64,000 nt of DNA from Acanthochromis polyacanthus (Eukaryota; Chordata; Actinopteri; Pomacentridae), in the NCBI RefSeq assembly GCF_021347895.1, contig NC_067124.1:14374521-14438520 (forward strand), given 5' to 3'. The position numbers were made by a program, and so were the translations under genes. Shown here piece after piece: positions 13,404 to 33,100 of the stretch (the first letter of the stretch is position 1; the number at the start of each line of letters is the position of its first letter). The notes beneath the pieces are model-generated. The model worked only from the letters and a program-made list of their open reading frames with translations, made no database searches and was not told where the DNA came from.

Positions 13404-14358
13404 GTAAGACACATTATAATGGATCTGGGCTGTAATTCATTGATTTATGTGAAGAGACCTGAGTCAAACAGCAGTTGATCACTGTTTAAAGACTGGAAAA
13501 ACACAACCGAGGCTCTTCAAAGTAATTCTTTCACCATATCTTGGCATAAATGCTCAAACCTTCTCTGCTTTGTAACTGAACGGAAACAAACTCCCCTTAA
13601 TGTTGTCGAAAATCTTTATTTTGTCAATCACAGCTTTTAATTTGGGGCGTTTAGTTGAGGAAGCTGATGAATTAAAGTCAAAGCTTGATATCATGCTAGT
13701 ATTAAATGATACGTCAGATGAGTGCAGAGGTCATTGCTAATTACTGATATTACAGGAAGGGAACATTGTTATTCATTAAGCCGTGGAATGGATGGATGAT
13801 TCAGTGTTCATGTTTCTGTTGTATGTACCAGCTTCTTATCTACAGTCAGGACATCATGGCTGCACTCAAGTTTTATATCATGCAGCACTAATCATTGTGT
13901 GGCTAATTATGACTTCATTTATTCCATGATTAATGCAGGGCGTGGACATTAAAGGGAATGAGTTACTTTTATCTATTCGCTACATATAAAATAGGATCCC
14001 TGAGTTTATTGTCGGCCTGCCCTTCTTGATAGCTGAGTTTCCTCTGAGATCAATTAACTACAATCTATTTAGCCATTAAATATACATACAGCTCTATTAA
14101 ATTGAGGTTTAAGGCCATAATTATGGATGTTAGTCATGGTTGGCTCTGTGTTTGTGTGATGCATCATTTTGTAATTACCCATTTATTTGTTCCACATTGA
14201 CATTGCCCCATTTGGCAGTTCAGCATCACTGATGAAGCCGCTGTCACTATCCAGAAGGATGCTTTTGTGTCCCAGCCATGACCTCAACATGTCTCGTATT
14301 TCTCCTCTTGGCAGTTTTGTGTCTCAGTTGATGAAAATATTTGCTAACGTCTGGGGGA

Positions 14359-21159
<6,801 letters not shown>

Positions 21160-21639
21160 CATGGAGGCTCCATGACAGGCCTCCCTAAAGAAACGCTGAC
21201 ACTCTGCCCACACACACAATCCAATTGTTGAGTTTATCATAAATTTAGAGTCATATTGAATGAGGATTCATACATTTTTAACTCTGCATCCATCTACTGT
21301 CATATTTAAGTACTCATGCATGTCTGTGTGGTAAGATACAGCTCAAATTTCTGTCATGTATCAGAGGTTTTGTGTTATTATGCACTGCAATATGCTTTGT
21401 GCATTTTTCCCCCCATAATTGTTACAGTTGACATGTATTTCTAGCCACAAGTCATTTCATAATGAACGCACTTTGTTTGCTTGCTGTTAATATTGTGCTT
21501 AAGCTTGAACTTACATATGAGCCTCTCAGAATCTGATTTAGTATCAAGTTAAAATCATCTCACTCGGCCACTGTTTACAATACATTTTCACATTTGTCCT
21601 TTAGTTTAAATGAATCTTCAGGATGCAAAAGCCGTTTCC

Positions 21640-21645
21640 AATAAA
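21640..21645 (+). terminator. Polyadenylation signal of the TMBIM gene
   Basis: AATAAA about 480 bases after the stop codon at 21157-21159. It is the first canonical signal in a plausible AT-rich 3' UTR and is followed by a TGTTTTGTTGTTGTTG stretch fitting a downstream U/GU-rich element. Confidence 0.65.
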
Positions 21646-21739
21646 AGTCAGAATCTCTCAGCCTAAGCATTAAACCAGGCCCTGATGTTTTGTTGTTGTT
21701 GTTTATGCACAAAACCACAAAGTAAAACTCAACACATAG

Positions 21740-21745
21740 TTTATT
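21740..21745 (-). terminator. Polyadenylation signal of ankib1
   Basis: TTTATT on the plus strand, which is AATAAA on the minus strand, about 2.4 kb after the ankib1 stop. If used, the two genes end within roughly 100 bases of each other, tail-to-tail. Other minus-strand AATAAA sites between here and 24137 could give shorter 3' UTRs. Confidence 0.5.
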
Positions 21746-24136
21746 GGCATCACACACCAAACATTTTTTTTTCATACAAAGAGGGAATGTATCAAGTATA
21801 GACTATCAAAGTGCAAATAGCATTTCAAGGATTAGTTGCTTTACAATAGAAAATCTCAATGAGTTACAAAATGTTATATGCCGTTTTAAAATAAATCACC
21901 TGGACATAAGAGGTGAAATACAAAGAAAGTATGAATTTCATTTAGTACCCATTCCATGCACAGCATACTGTTACACAAAAAGGGCAACATGTTATCTCCT
22001 CTGATTAACACACCGACATTAACCAACAGAGTTAGTTCCATTATTAACCACATGGCACTCACAACTTCAAGACACTTCAAAGCAATCACTATCTGTAGAT
22101 TTAATGTTGCTCTATACATCTGCTAAGGGGTTGAAAGGTCATTTACCTCAGTCAGACATTAGTCTGTACAAAAACCTATTGAAGTCCTAAAGGTGAAACA
22201 CTTAACAGTGTGTTTTATTTCATACGGGTTATTCACAATCCACTATTTAAATGGATCAGTTTTATTTCAAATAAATACCTACTTTATATTGCAACTTTGC
22301 TCCATTTTAGTGTCTTCAGGTAAGATATATATAATACACATACAGTAGGTCAACTCATTCCAAAGTCAATACAGTGATTTTAGTTTCGAAGGCAAGAAGC
22401 CTTACGCACAAAAACCAGAGGGGGAAAAAACACTTCTTCAAAATATTTGGGAACCAGATTTGAAAGTGAGACATTAAAGTTAGAATCCTATTTCACCAAA
22501 TCATATAAAAATCAGTGTTAACATATCACTACTAGAACCAACAAAAGCCTCATGCTACAAATATTTTGATGAAAAAAAACTCAAGAGCTCATGTCAGCAC
22601 ACTATAAATGTTATACGAGAGAAACAACTTTAAGGTAACAGGTGTTTTTGTTTTGTTTACACTGCAGATCCTGTGTAATTAGCACTCAGAAAAATACGTG
22701 AAAAAGAACTGAATAATGGTGATTGACACAAAGGCACTGAATCTCTAACTGCGTAGAGAACCGTTTCAAAGACATGGACTCCCCATGTGGTTGAGATGCT
22801 TTTCACATTCATGAGTTCTCCGTGCATCACCCTGCAGTCCAGGATATCTGCAGAGATCTAAGAAGGCTTTGCTCGTTATTACACTAAAACTGAACCCAGA
22901 GATAAATTACAGTGACGTGGGCTTGATTAATTAATTCACCCACGTCTCAGTGTGATTGCTTGATTATCTCTTTCACTGGCCTTCCCTGTAGTATATAAAC
23001 AAGAGAACCCACTATCTACTCTATCCGTCACTCCACACTTGGCTGCAGCACTCAAACATTAATTTAAGACGAGCTACAATGGAATTCAGAAATGCTGTCA
23101 CAAAGGTGTGAACTGAATCAGTCTGAGCAGCCCCTCAGGGTCTGTCAGTGTTTTGTTGTTTTTGAAGCTCTAAGAGACACTTTCTATTCAAAGTGTGTTA
23201 GGACTGAGGCTTTGAGATGAATATCCATTGTCAAGTCCATTTAGAAATGTTTTCGAGCAGGCCACCTACTTTTCAGTTAAACAATCCTTTTTTGTGTGTT
23301 TTTTTAATGTGGATGCTTCACATACTAAAGTACACAACCATTATGGTTTTTATTAAACTACAGTTTTACACAGCACACTACAGCTTTTAACCAGTGAGGT
23401 TTGAAAATATCACCCAGCTGCAATCTCAAATAAAAATATGGCTCGACACTTTCACATATAAGTTCAGCTGAGTCGTTGAGATTGTAATAAGCAGGCACAA
23501 TTTGCTTTGAAGAATCCACTTGGTGACTGCAAACTGTGCTTTTGCTAGTCAGTGTTTGGCACCTATAAAGTAGGCAGATATGAACAGGAGTGAGAACTAC
23601 CTCTCAGCCAGTATCTGACAGATTGAATACTGGAGCAAAACTATTTATCTGCTCAATCTCCCTCAAACCGCATCCAGACTGATACAGTAGGCTTTTACTC
23701 CAGTGGAAACAAAATGAACAGTTGCTAGGCTACAGTTCCTAAATCTCCAATCTCCCCTAAAGTTGATTTCAGAAAAAAAACACTACTTATTTGTATTTTC
23801 ATCAGCACAGAAACCTTTTAGGAGCCACTTCCTTCAAAATGGTAATTGAATGTGATCTCTTAGGTTAGTGTTTTCTGTGCAGGAGGGCTGGTTGTGTGGG
23901 GCAGTGGGCTGACAATACAGTAGATACAGGAAACAAATTGGACTGTATTGTTAGGTTAAGTACCTGCACACAATTTAAGAGCCTACTTCTCTTCCCTCTT
24001 TAGAGCTGAGTATGACTGACACATTCTCTATTCTCTATACATTCCACCTGCTACTTCGCATATTTCTCAACTCTTTGCAACCTATAGTGGTTTTTGGCTT
24101 TCTGTAAAAGCTCCTTCCAAATCTCAGCCAGTCAGA
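21746..24136 (-). other. Probable ankib1 3' untranslated region
   Basis: Non-coding, AT-rich and free of recognisable transposons. It runs from the ankib1 stop to the first strong minus-strand poly(A) signal before the neighbouring gene's end. One local structure stands out: GACGTGGG and CCCACGTC near 22914-22946 form an 8-bp perfect stem around a TTAATTAATT-containing loop. The UTR extent is inference. Confidence 0.5.
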
Positions 24137-27100
24137 TCATACCAAGTGCACTTGTTCTTCCCACTCAGAGGAGCTGGTGCTGGGCAGCTGGTCGGACACA
24201 GAGTCACAGAGTGGGCTGTCGACATGGCAGACCTTTGAGCCTCTGCGGTCGGCGTGGTCTCCACTCGCGTCAAGGGTTGCCATGTAAGGTAGCGGCATGG
24301 TGTCCAGCCCTACTAGATCTAACTGAGTCGGCCTCTCAGCCACAGAGCACTCCTTCTCCTCCATGTCACTCAGTCTCTGAGAGCAGAAACCCACGTCTGC
24401 CATCACCTCCTGAGGCTTCCTGCTTTCGGGGAGGACGACGATCCCACTTCTGTCGTCATCTTGCAGGCAGCCTCCTCCTGCATGGAGTGCACCCAGGCTT
24501 GAGTCGGTGTCAGAGGAGGTCGGGGGCACCAGGGTGATGCCTTGAGGATTCATGTCATGGAACCAAGCCATGATATTGCCCAGCAGGTTAGCATTTGCTG
24601 CCAATGCAGAGGATGAGGATGGGTCATGGCTGCCACACGTGGTGGAGTCTGTTGTGTCAGTAGAAGAAGAGAAGAGGCCTGTGGAGGAGTTACTGCCACC
24701 TGGAGCCACTGGTATGGGCACAGAGGCCCCATACGCCCGGTGATGACTGTCACAGTGCTGTACAGAAATGGAAACACCAGTCGCAGCAGAGTACTGGCTG
24801 CTGAGGTTGATGTTGCCAAGTCTGGCCAAGTTATCTCCCAGCTCCAGCAGTTCTGAGCTGCTTAGAGAAGCTCTGGGGAGGACCTCAACACCTGGACCGC
24901 TCTGCTCAAGCCTTGAAGGAAGGGAGGTGCCAATTGCACCGAGTGAGGCTTCGTTGGCAAGAATCTCATGATGAGACCCACTCCCTGCCATCCCTGAGTC
25001 CTGGAGTGACAGCTGAATAGCCAGTAGGATGTTAGGGTCATCATCATCCAAGGAACCAAGACCCTGCAAGAACAGGAAACACAGTGTCAGCAACACATGC
25101 CAAACCACCATCACAGTTTTCAGAATCACAGTCTAACCGGCACCACCTATTGGCGAAGACAGTAAAAGCAGCAGCAGCAGGTTGGAGCTGCAGACGAGGA
25201 CAAGACAAGGAAAACAAGAGCTGCTGTAGTTTTGACATTTTGACACAAACTTGGGAGCAATTTCTAAGCCATGCTTTGCTCTTTATTGTGTTTTTGACGT
25301 TTTACATTTTAAAATCTCACCAATGGTAAAGGATTGTGATATTGGATTTTTTGTTAACAAGTCCCACAAAATAACAGTGATTTAGCCCGTCTCTCAGGAT
25401 CTCCTATCCGGTGTGTAACTGTCCACCCCAAACCCATTATAAGGAAAAATAAATGCTGAGAGAGCTAGGCACTATAGTTTTTGGGAAATGTCACTCACAC
25501 CAGAGTAAATTGTTTATTTTAGGGCATATTTTCAGTTGTGGATTTGGTATGCTAGTAAGTATGAATGGCATATGGACGATGTGTGTGGGACTCACTTCAA
25601 GAACCCTTCAGAAAGAAACATGCTCACCTGTACAACAGTGTGCCGTACTGATTAGTTTGAATAGTTTTGGATAGCAATATAAATCTATATATCTAAAACA
25701 TGAGATTTATTCAATTTATTTATTTTACCCATCGGAAATTGCAACTGATGATGACGATGTCTAATTATGCCAACTGATATCACAGATGAGACCATACTTC
25801 TTATTCATTGATATTTGTAGTGCTGTTTCAGGTACTGTCCCCATTTTAAACTAGAAAAGCACTCAGAGAGTGCAGACCTCCACCAAGGATAGAGCGGAAA
25901 ACAGGAAACCCATGCAGTAAAGGATCATGAGCTGGAATCAAACCTGCATCTCTGACACAGTTCTGTTTACAAATCACCTTCTTAACCAGTTGAGCTATCT
26001 GGACACCTTGTTCCAATTTGTTGGACGACATACTAACCTATGATGTTTTTGTCATATTTTGGACCACATACTAAACCACATACTAAATATAAAAATTCAA
26101 AGTGATCCAGAATCCAGGATCCTTTCCAGATTGCCACCAAAATTAAATCAGCTCTTCCTCTGACCATAGTCTACATCCCCTGAAAATTTCATCTGAATCT
26201 GCCCAGGCGTTTTTGAGTTATCTTGCTAACAGACAGACACATAAACGCCGGGTGTCACATAACCTCCTTGGCGGAGGTAACCATCTGTCTGATTCTGGCT
26301 TCAGTCTTATCTTTTATACAATTAACTGGGTGCAATTTTACAGTAGAAATAACTGCATTATAATAAAAAAAAACTGAAACAAGAAAAAACTTTTCAGAAA
26401 TTATTTCAACAAAATGAATGCTGTGCTTATTTCACACTGTCTGAAAACTTTTAAAGGCAGAGATTCTTAACCTAAGATGAAAAAAGAAACTGTGCACTCA
26501 CCATCAGAGGACCTTGTCTACGCCCACCTCCGACATCCTGCGTGTCTTTGTAGAAAAATGAATATTCATTAAACTAAATCTTTACAGTAACACAGAAATA
26601 GCTCATTAATTTATTGCTAATTATCACATTTAGCAAAATCATCTTCACTTTGGTGAACACTGCAAAATGATCAAGTAACAGCAACCTGACAGGATGCACA
26701 TTCAGCATCCTCTCAGGAAATTCACAGATCAGTATCCTCATCCGAAATCAATAAATCCATCTTGGCACAATAGAACCTATTAGCTGGCTTCAAAACTGCA
26801 AGTTTCATCTATCTTTCACTCTGTGCAGCCAAAAACAAAGCGCCAATGTGATGGACAAGACTGATGGATTAGAAATGCTGCCTTATTGAGTTTGAGCACT
26901 TGTGATTTTCCAGAGTTTGGCCTCTAATTTGGATTCTGTGCGAATCAGTGCAGCAAAACTAAGGGAGGGTGACTGGATCGATGTAGTTTACAGCTTACAG
27001 TAATGTGTTTCTGGGTGCAATGGATGCTTAGATTCTTATCTATCACCCAATACTATCGGGGAGGCATCTGATCAGTCCTTAATTCTTTCTGTAGCATGAG

Positions 27101-30100
27101 ATTGACCCCAAACCTACAGCAAGAGTAATAAAGAACTATGTTAAGACACAGGATGAGTAAAGAGACCCGTAAGAGATGATATAAATAAATAAAGGAGAAT
27201 AAAGGAGGATAAATGTGCATCTGCTCCCATTACCACAAGTATTTCAGCAAATCGCTGTTGGTGACAGGGGAAAGCCAATAATGTAGCTTCTTGAGTAGTT
27301 CTTTGAAGTTTGAGGTATTGGGGGCTCATTATCCTGTAGCACTTCCATTTCAATCACCAGAGGGTGTAGCATGTCTCTAAGCGCTGCTTTACCTTGGTCA
27401 AGGTGTTGATTTGGTGAAGGTGTCCAGCTTCAGTGAAGGTAAAACAGCACCAGATTCAATTATTCCCACCACCTTGATTCACTACTGGTGCCATTATTCT
27501 CTCTTCTGTTTGCCTCCTTACGCAGCCTTCTGTGACTGCCATAAAGCACAAACTTGGACTCATCAGCTAACAGGAGTTTTCCCATTATCCAATGTGAAAT
27601 ACTGCTATGTACGAACCCTCCCTGAGTGTGCTGCCTTGTTTTCTCTTCTGAGAAGAGGTTTCAACAAGTTACTTGTCCTCTGAGAGACAGCTTTCTGTTG
27701 GCAGGACCTTTGCTGATTCGAGTCGTGCATTCTTTAATCAGTGAATTCTGTGATGAAGCTACTTTTCTGTCTCTCCGTGAACAAAAAGCTTGATGTAGTG
27801 ATCTTCTGATGATGGCGTGGTCATCTCTGATCTGCCTGATTGTGCTTTGCATAACTTATTCATTTTCCACAAAGTGATTTAGATTTCCATGCACTGCCCC
27901 TAGGACACATCCAGTCTATCCGTGATATGCTGCTGAAAAAGCTTCTCATTGCTTTGAATAGCAATTATGTCTGATGCCATGTTTCCCACGGTCACAATGC
28001 TACTTGAACCTGGCTCACACTACAAGAATTTTGGGCTGATATATCTCAGTTTCACCCATCTTGACAATCGGAGAAGAAATCTGGTTTGGGACCTCAGTCT
28101 GACCGATTGTCCGGCTTAGATTATCTAGTAGTAGAAGGGTATACACATCCAGTCTCAACACTCCCAAGCTGCCCGTAGACTCATCAGGGCTGCCCCGATC
28201 AAATTAAACATGTCTATTATCTCAGAATTAAAATCAGGATGGTGTGACTAACATGAAAGCACATGGAGAAGTAGATGCTGTTGCTTGGCAACACTAAACA
28301 TTCAAACCCTCAAGGCCAACATTAGCTACAGATATTGATACTGATCTTAAACTCTCACATGGAGTTGTCGCTGAAGAATTGACAAACCATGCTGAATGCA
28401 CCCTCTCCAACCATGTCCTCATCCAGAGTCATTTAGCGCTCTGCTGTTGTTTCTTTCTTCCCTGCTAAGTGGCGTTAGCAATGCAGCACATCTTTGTTCA
28501 TGCTATGAGATCCTGTATGGCGGTGTACTGCTCCCTGACTGCTTCCTCTAGCACAAAAACTTTAATAATATTCCAGTGTTAGATGTGACACTACATTCAA
28601 ATTTTGTAATATGTACAAATGTGAGATTAGAGACAAAAAATATCTGTGAGGTTTCTCTGTATGCGTGTGATGCAGCCCAATTTCAAAATCTGTTAAAACC
28701 TACTATAGCCTGATCCCAACCTTTTGTAAGAAATGTTCTGCTGCAAACTTAAGGCCCAGCCATATTCAAAATAGATGCTAAAACTTTTTGATTATTTCCA
28801 AGTTTATATGAAAATACGACAGATATTAGACATGGTCTCAGATTTTTGGACCCCACTGTATGTAAAGACAGATTAATCACTACTAAGAAATTTGGGTTAA
28901 CATCATCCAGACGTGTGACAAGATCAAGTTTTAGTTTAGATACGGAACAAATAAATAAGCCCAGAAGGTCCACATATGAGACTAACCACCAACAAAACAA
29001 GTCAGAAATCTCTAAAGGACAGTTCTTTGCATCGACTGCAGTACCTAAAGTGCTGTCGCTGAGGTCGTCGGGGTCAGGTGTGTTGCTACGGAGACTAGAC
29101 ATGTCGCCTCGCCGCCGCTGCCTGTGTCTCCGTCTGTACTGGAACTCTGCATACTCCTTAAAACACGAGCAAAAAAAAAGTTTGCATTACTGTCTATTGC
29201 TTACTTTGTATAAATGCTCTAATCTTGCAGGTATTATATCCAGGAGTCTCAAAATCAACGTAAAAAAGTTCTTGTGCAAGTTTTTGTTCTAAATATTTCT
29301 TGATAAATTCAAAAAACGGAAAATATGATTTAAATAGAGAAGCATTTCACTTCAAATGTGGTCAGGGTCTTTTATTCCAGGAAGCTCAGCACCAAGAGAC
29401 GGCCTCACAACCTTTCATCTCCAGACAAAGCGGTTAGTCATCAGACTCAGGTCTGGACTGAACTAAAGCACAACACAGGCTCACTAGTAACCATAAATTA
29501 CGTAACATGAGGATACCGATCCGCTTGTTTGAAAATACTACTTGCATGTCTGAATAATCTCCAAAGCAGTGGGGATACCTTGTCAGATGAGGTAGTGATG
29601 TTATTCAAAAGAAAAATTGAATATTTTTAACTGAATGAATTTTAAATACACATTTCTCCCAGGTTTAGTTATTATACATATGACAAGATGCTATCCTACA
29701 TTCAATAGGCCTAAAATCCATCTCACAATACTGTGTGTTCTCGAGAGGTTGTCAGACCATGCAGTACATCCTACTACAATGCAAAAGACGTCGTAATTTG
29801 ATATTTTGGGAACGATGCCACTCAGTAGAGTTCAAATGTAGAATCAATTTAATACAGTCTGTGTCTATTTTTCTATTTTTAAAAGCTTTACATTGTAGTC
29901 GGTGTGTCTGCAGTTGCACACTGACGACAATGTTTTTAATTAAAGGGTTGTCTATGGACATCTGTATTTGAAATGGTATTAATTTAACAATTCTAATTTT
30001 TTTTAAAAAGACTGACATATATATGTGTATAAATAGGTCCAGTGATATGTAGTATCAAACAGTTATGATGTAATGGAGCTTAATTAAGTCATATGAGGTA

Positions 30101-33100
30101 AGTTTTAAAGGAAGTTTATACAGTACCCAGTTTCAACGTACTATAAATGAACAATAATGACACAAAACATTCTGAAAAGTTACACAACAATTGAATAAAT
30201 CTGTTCATCTCTAATTAATATGATTTGGAAAATGTTACATGGCCAGTCAACAGCCAGTCACCATGGTCAGTGTGCTGGATGCTAAAAAAATGAACCAGGA
30301 GCAAAGCTGTCAAACGCCAAACTGTTTGAACCATACAAATGGGTCTATGGAGGCAGAATGTGCTAAAACTAGACTAATCTGTGGTACCCAAAATCACAAA
30401 TATGTCTAGATGTCGGATACCACAGGGCACCTTCAGAGATCCATTTTTTAGTGGGATAGAGCTGTTTGGCTGCATAAAAATGACAGCAAAAGCACGTCAG
30501 GCACAGGTGCTCATAATGCTTTTAGCTCAATGCTGTATAGTTCATCTAACTGAAAATATATATTTTTAAAAAGACAATGACTGCATCAGTTACCTTAGTC
30601 AGTCAACCCAGGCAGACATTACTTTGGATGTAAATTTTCACACAGCTTGACTCTGACACATCACTCAGCTTTAATAAGATTGTACTTGTAGTGGTCAAGT
30701 ACGAGATGATTGGAATATTTCAATGCCACTGCCAACCCTCATAAGGTGCTGATAATTGCAAGGTTACTCTCATGAAAAAGGTTTTTCACATCACCATGTG
30801 AGTGCCTCAGTGAATGATCAACATCATTCTTCATTCAATCATCTCATTCATTTGCAAAAGTCACTGAGTCACATTCATAATCAAAAGCCTGTCATTCGTC
30901 AAGTCTGTCTTTCATGTTTCCAGCACCCTAAAAATAGCCCACGATGAAGCGATGTGCAGGCATTGTGAGAAGCATGGAGCAGACCATCTGTAGCTGTGCC
31001 TGTGAGGCAGCGTCATCCTGCTTTGATTATTACTATGTTATTCCCATTACTGCAGCAGAGAGACACAGGCCCTTATTTTGGCGACAGAAACGTAAAAATA
31101 TTTTTTTTAGAATGGCTTGGTGTTCAGCATGCGATGGAAACATTTACTGTGAACCTCTAGGTACACATGCCAAAAATAAATTGACAACATAATATTGCAG
31201 GCTTGTTATTTGAAACCTGAGGGTTGAGACACGATGAGTATCTCTACCAAATTTACATTCATAATTTGTTCTTTTGATGATAAGCTGCATCTTTGTAATG
31301 TGCGCCCAGCTTAGTTACATCTTTTCTTGTGCCTTGTATACTTGTATGTGCTTAGGAGGACTCAATGCAATAACTGCTCAAGTGCCATTAACTGCAGTGC
31401 ACAGAATGTAAAAACATTAAAATCAGGCAGAAGTAATACAATATTCAGAAAGAGAGGCTGACAGTAGTTGCAAAATTTAACCATTTCAGTGTGAGATATG
31501 TTGTAAAATTTGATGCTCTTTCACCTTTCGTCTCTGGTGTGGTATTTCTAACAACAGGTGAAGACATGTTGCAGCATGTCATGTGGATTGCTATTTTATA
31601 ATCAACAGAAAACTTAATTTAACATAATGACACATTAAAGGAATAGCATCATGCTAAATAAAAATACAGGGGCTCTGTCTAGACTCCCATAAGCTACTAC
31701 ATTTGGTTTGCTGTCGTAGTACTTTGCCAATTTCAGTTAGGAAATAAATGAATTTGAATAAATTAATAGTGATTACACAGCAGAATTAACATGTTGGGCA
31801 CTAGTTTAGTACCAGAGTGTTGGAATTAGGGGCATCCAGCAGGGAGGTTGCAAACAGAAACCAACTGTATACACCTCTGTTTAATGCATGTAGGAGAACC
31901 TATGCTGTTTCATCTTTTCCATAGACGATGTTTGGATTGTCCAGTCTGGACTGCAGAGGATAAAAGGGGGGCAACATGGCGGGCACTGTGGGAGAGGACC
32001 TGCTTCCACACTGATTATGCACTAATAAAAACATAATTCTGAATACTACATTCAATTTTTGCAAACAAACCCTCCTGTCCTTCAGACAGTTTACTTTAAA
32101 GTAAACACGCCTCACCGCATGGTGCTGAGCAGCCAGAGCCAACAGAGTTTCAACACTCATTTATCAAGCAGGTAGATGCGACTGATCTGCCATTTGTCTT
32201 CCTGTCAATAGACCTTTTTCCACAGCAGCCATCGTGGACTTGTCACAGTAGGAAAAGCACAGGTGTATTAATGACGGCTGCATTTCGCTTGGGAGAGGTT
32301 CTGCTGTTGCGCATACTGGTTTACTAACATGGTTACTGGGACACTTAATAGAAATGGGCCACCATTAATTCTACCTGTGACATATTTAAATGTATGCCAT
32401 GAAAAAGGTCTACTGGGAAATACCAGCTTTACATTGTTTAAAGACGTGCACAATAACCTGAGACGCTTAGGTCTGATGTAAGATTTGCATATTTGCATCA
32501 TATTGTCAACACTTGAGAATGAAGCTACGCAAAGCCTAAAGAGTGATGGAGCTTTTAACCCGAGTGAATTTGTTTCAGATAAAAAGCCTGCATGTCTAAG
32601 AACTGCCACAGTCTAGAAACTAAACAACAGCAGGAACCTGGAGTAGTAACAGCAGTGTGTTGACTTATGTGGCAATACTGAGCGCATGTATCAAGCTGTG
32701 CGGGAAAAGAAGGCAGGTCAATAATCAAACCATTATGTGGTCGACAGTTTTATGACTGTAGGTGTTAACTAGAAACACCTGTTACTAATGTGTAATGATG
32801 GTGAGCAACCTACTTAGGTGTTTGCCAGAGTACTGTGCTTTTAATCATTCTGAACGGGCGCACAGGGGAACACTGAACCATCTGGCTTCCTCCACTGTGT
32901 TGAATAACATGGTGATCTTTGGGTCATCATGGCTTGCCATTGCTGCTACACAGTCATATTTCAAAGCAGTGATGTTAAGAAGACTTTGATATAAATATTG
33001 ACTTTATAATAAGATATACGACTGCATAATTTAATTATATGATAACCGTGACTTAGGTTTTAGTGTGATTACATTTGATTAGGTGCGATATTAACAGGGT

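Noticed and set aside
24094..24537. 147-codon plus-strand open frame
   Set aside because: It is antisense to the last ankib1 coding exon, whose minus-strand product clearly matches ANKIB1.
25900..26010. True tRNA gene on the minus strand
   Set aside because: A- and B-box-like words are present, but the acceptor stem does not pair and the sequence continues into a SINE tail.
28011..28700. Possible hAT MITE starting near TCACACTACAAGAATTTTG
   Set aside because: One end looked element-like, but I found no inverted partner or target duplication.
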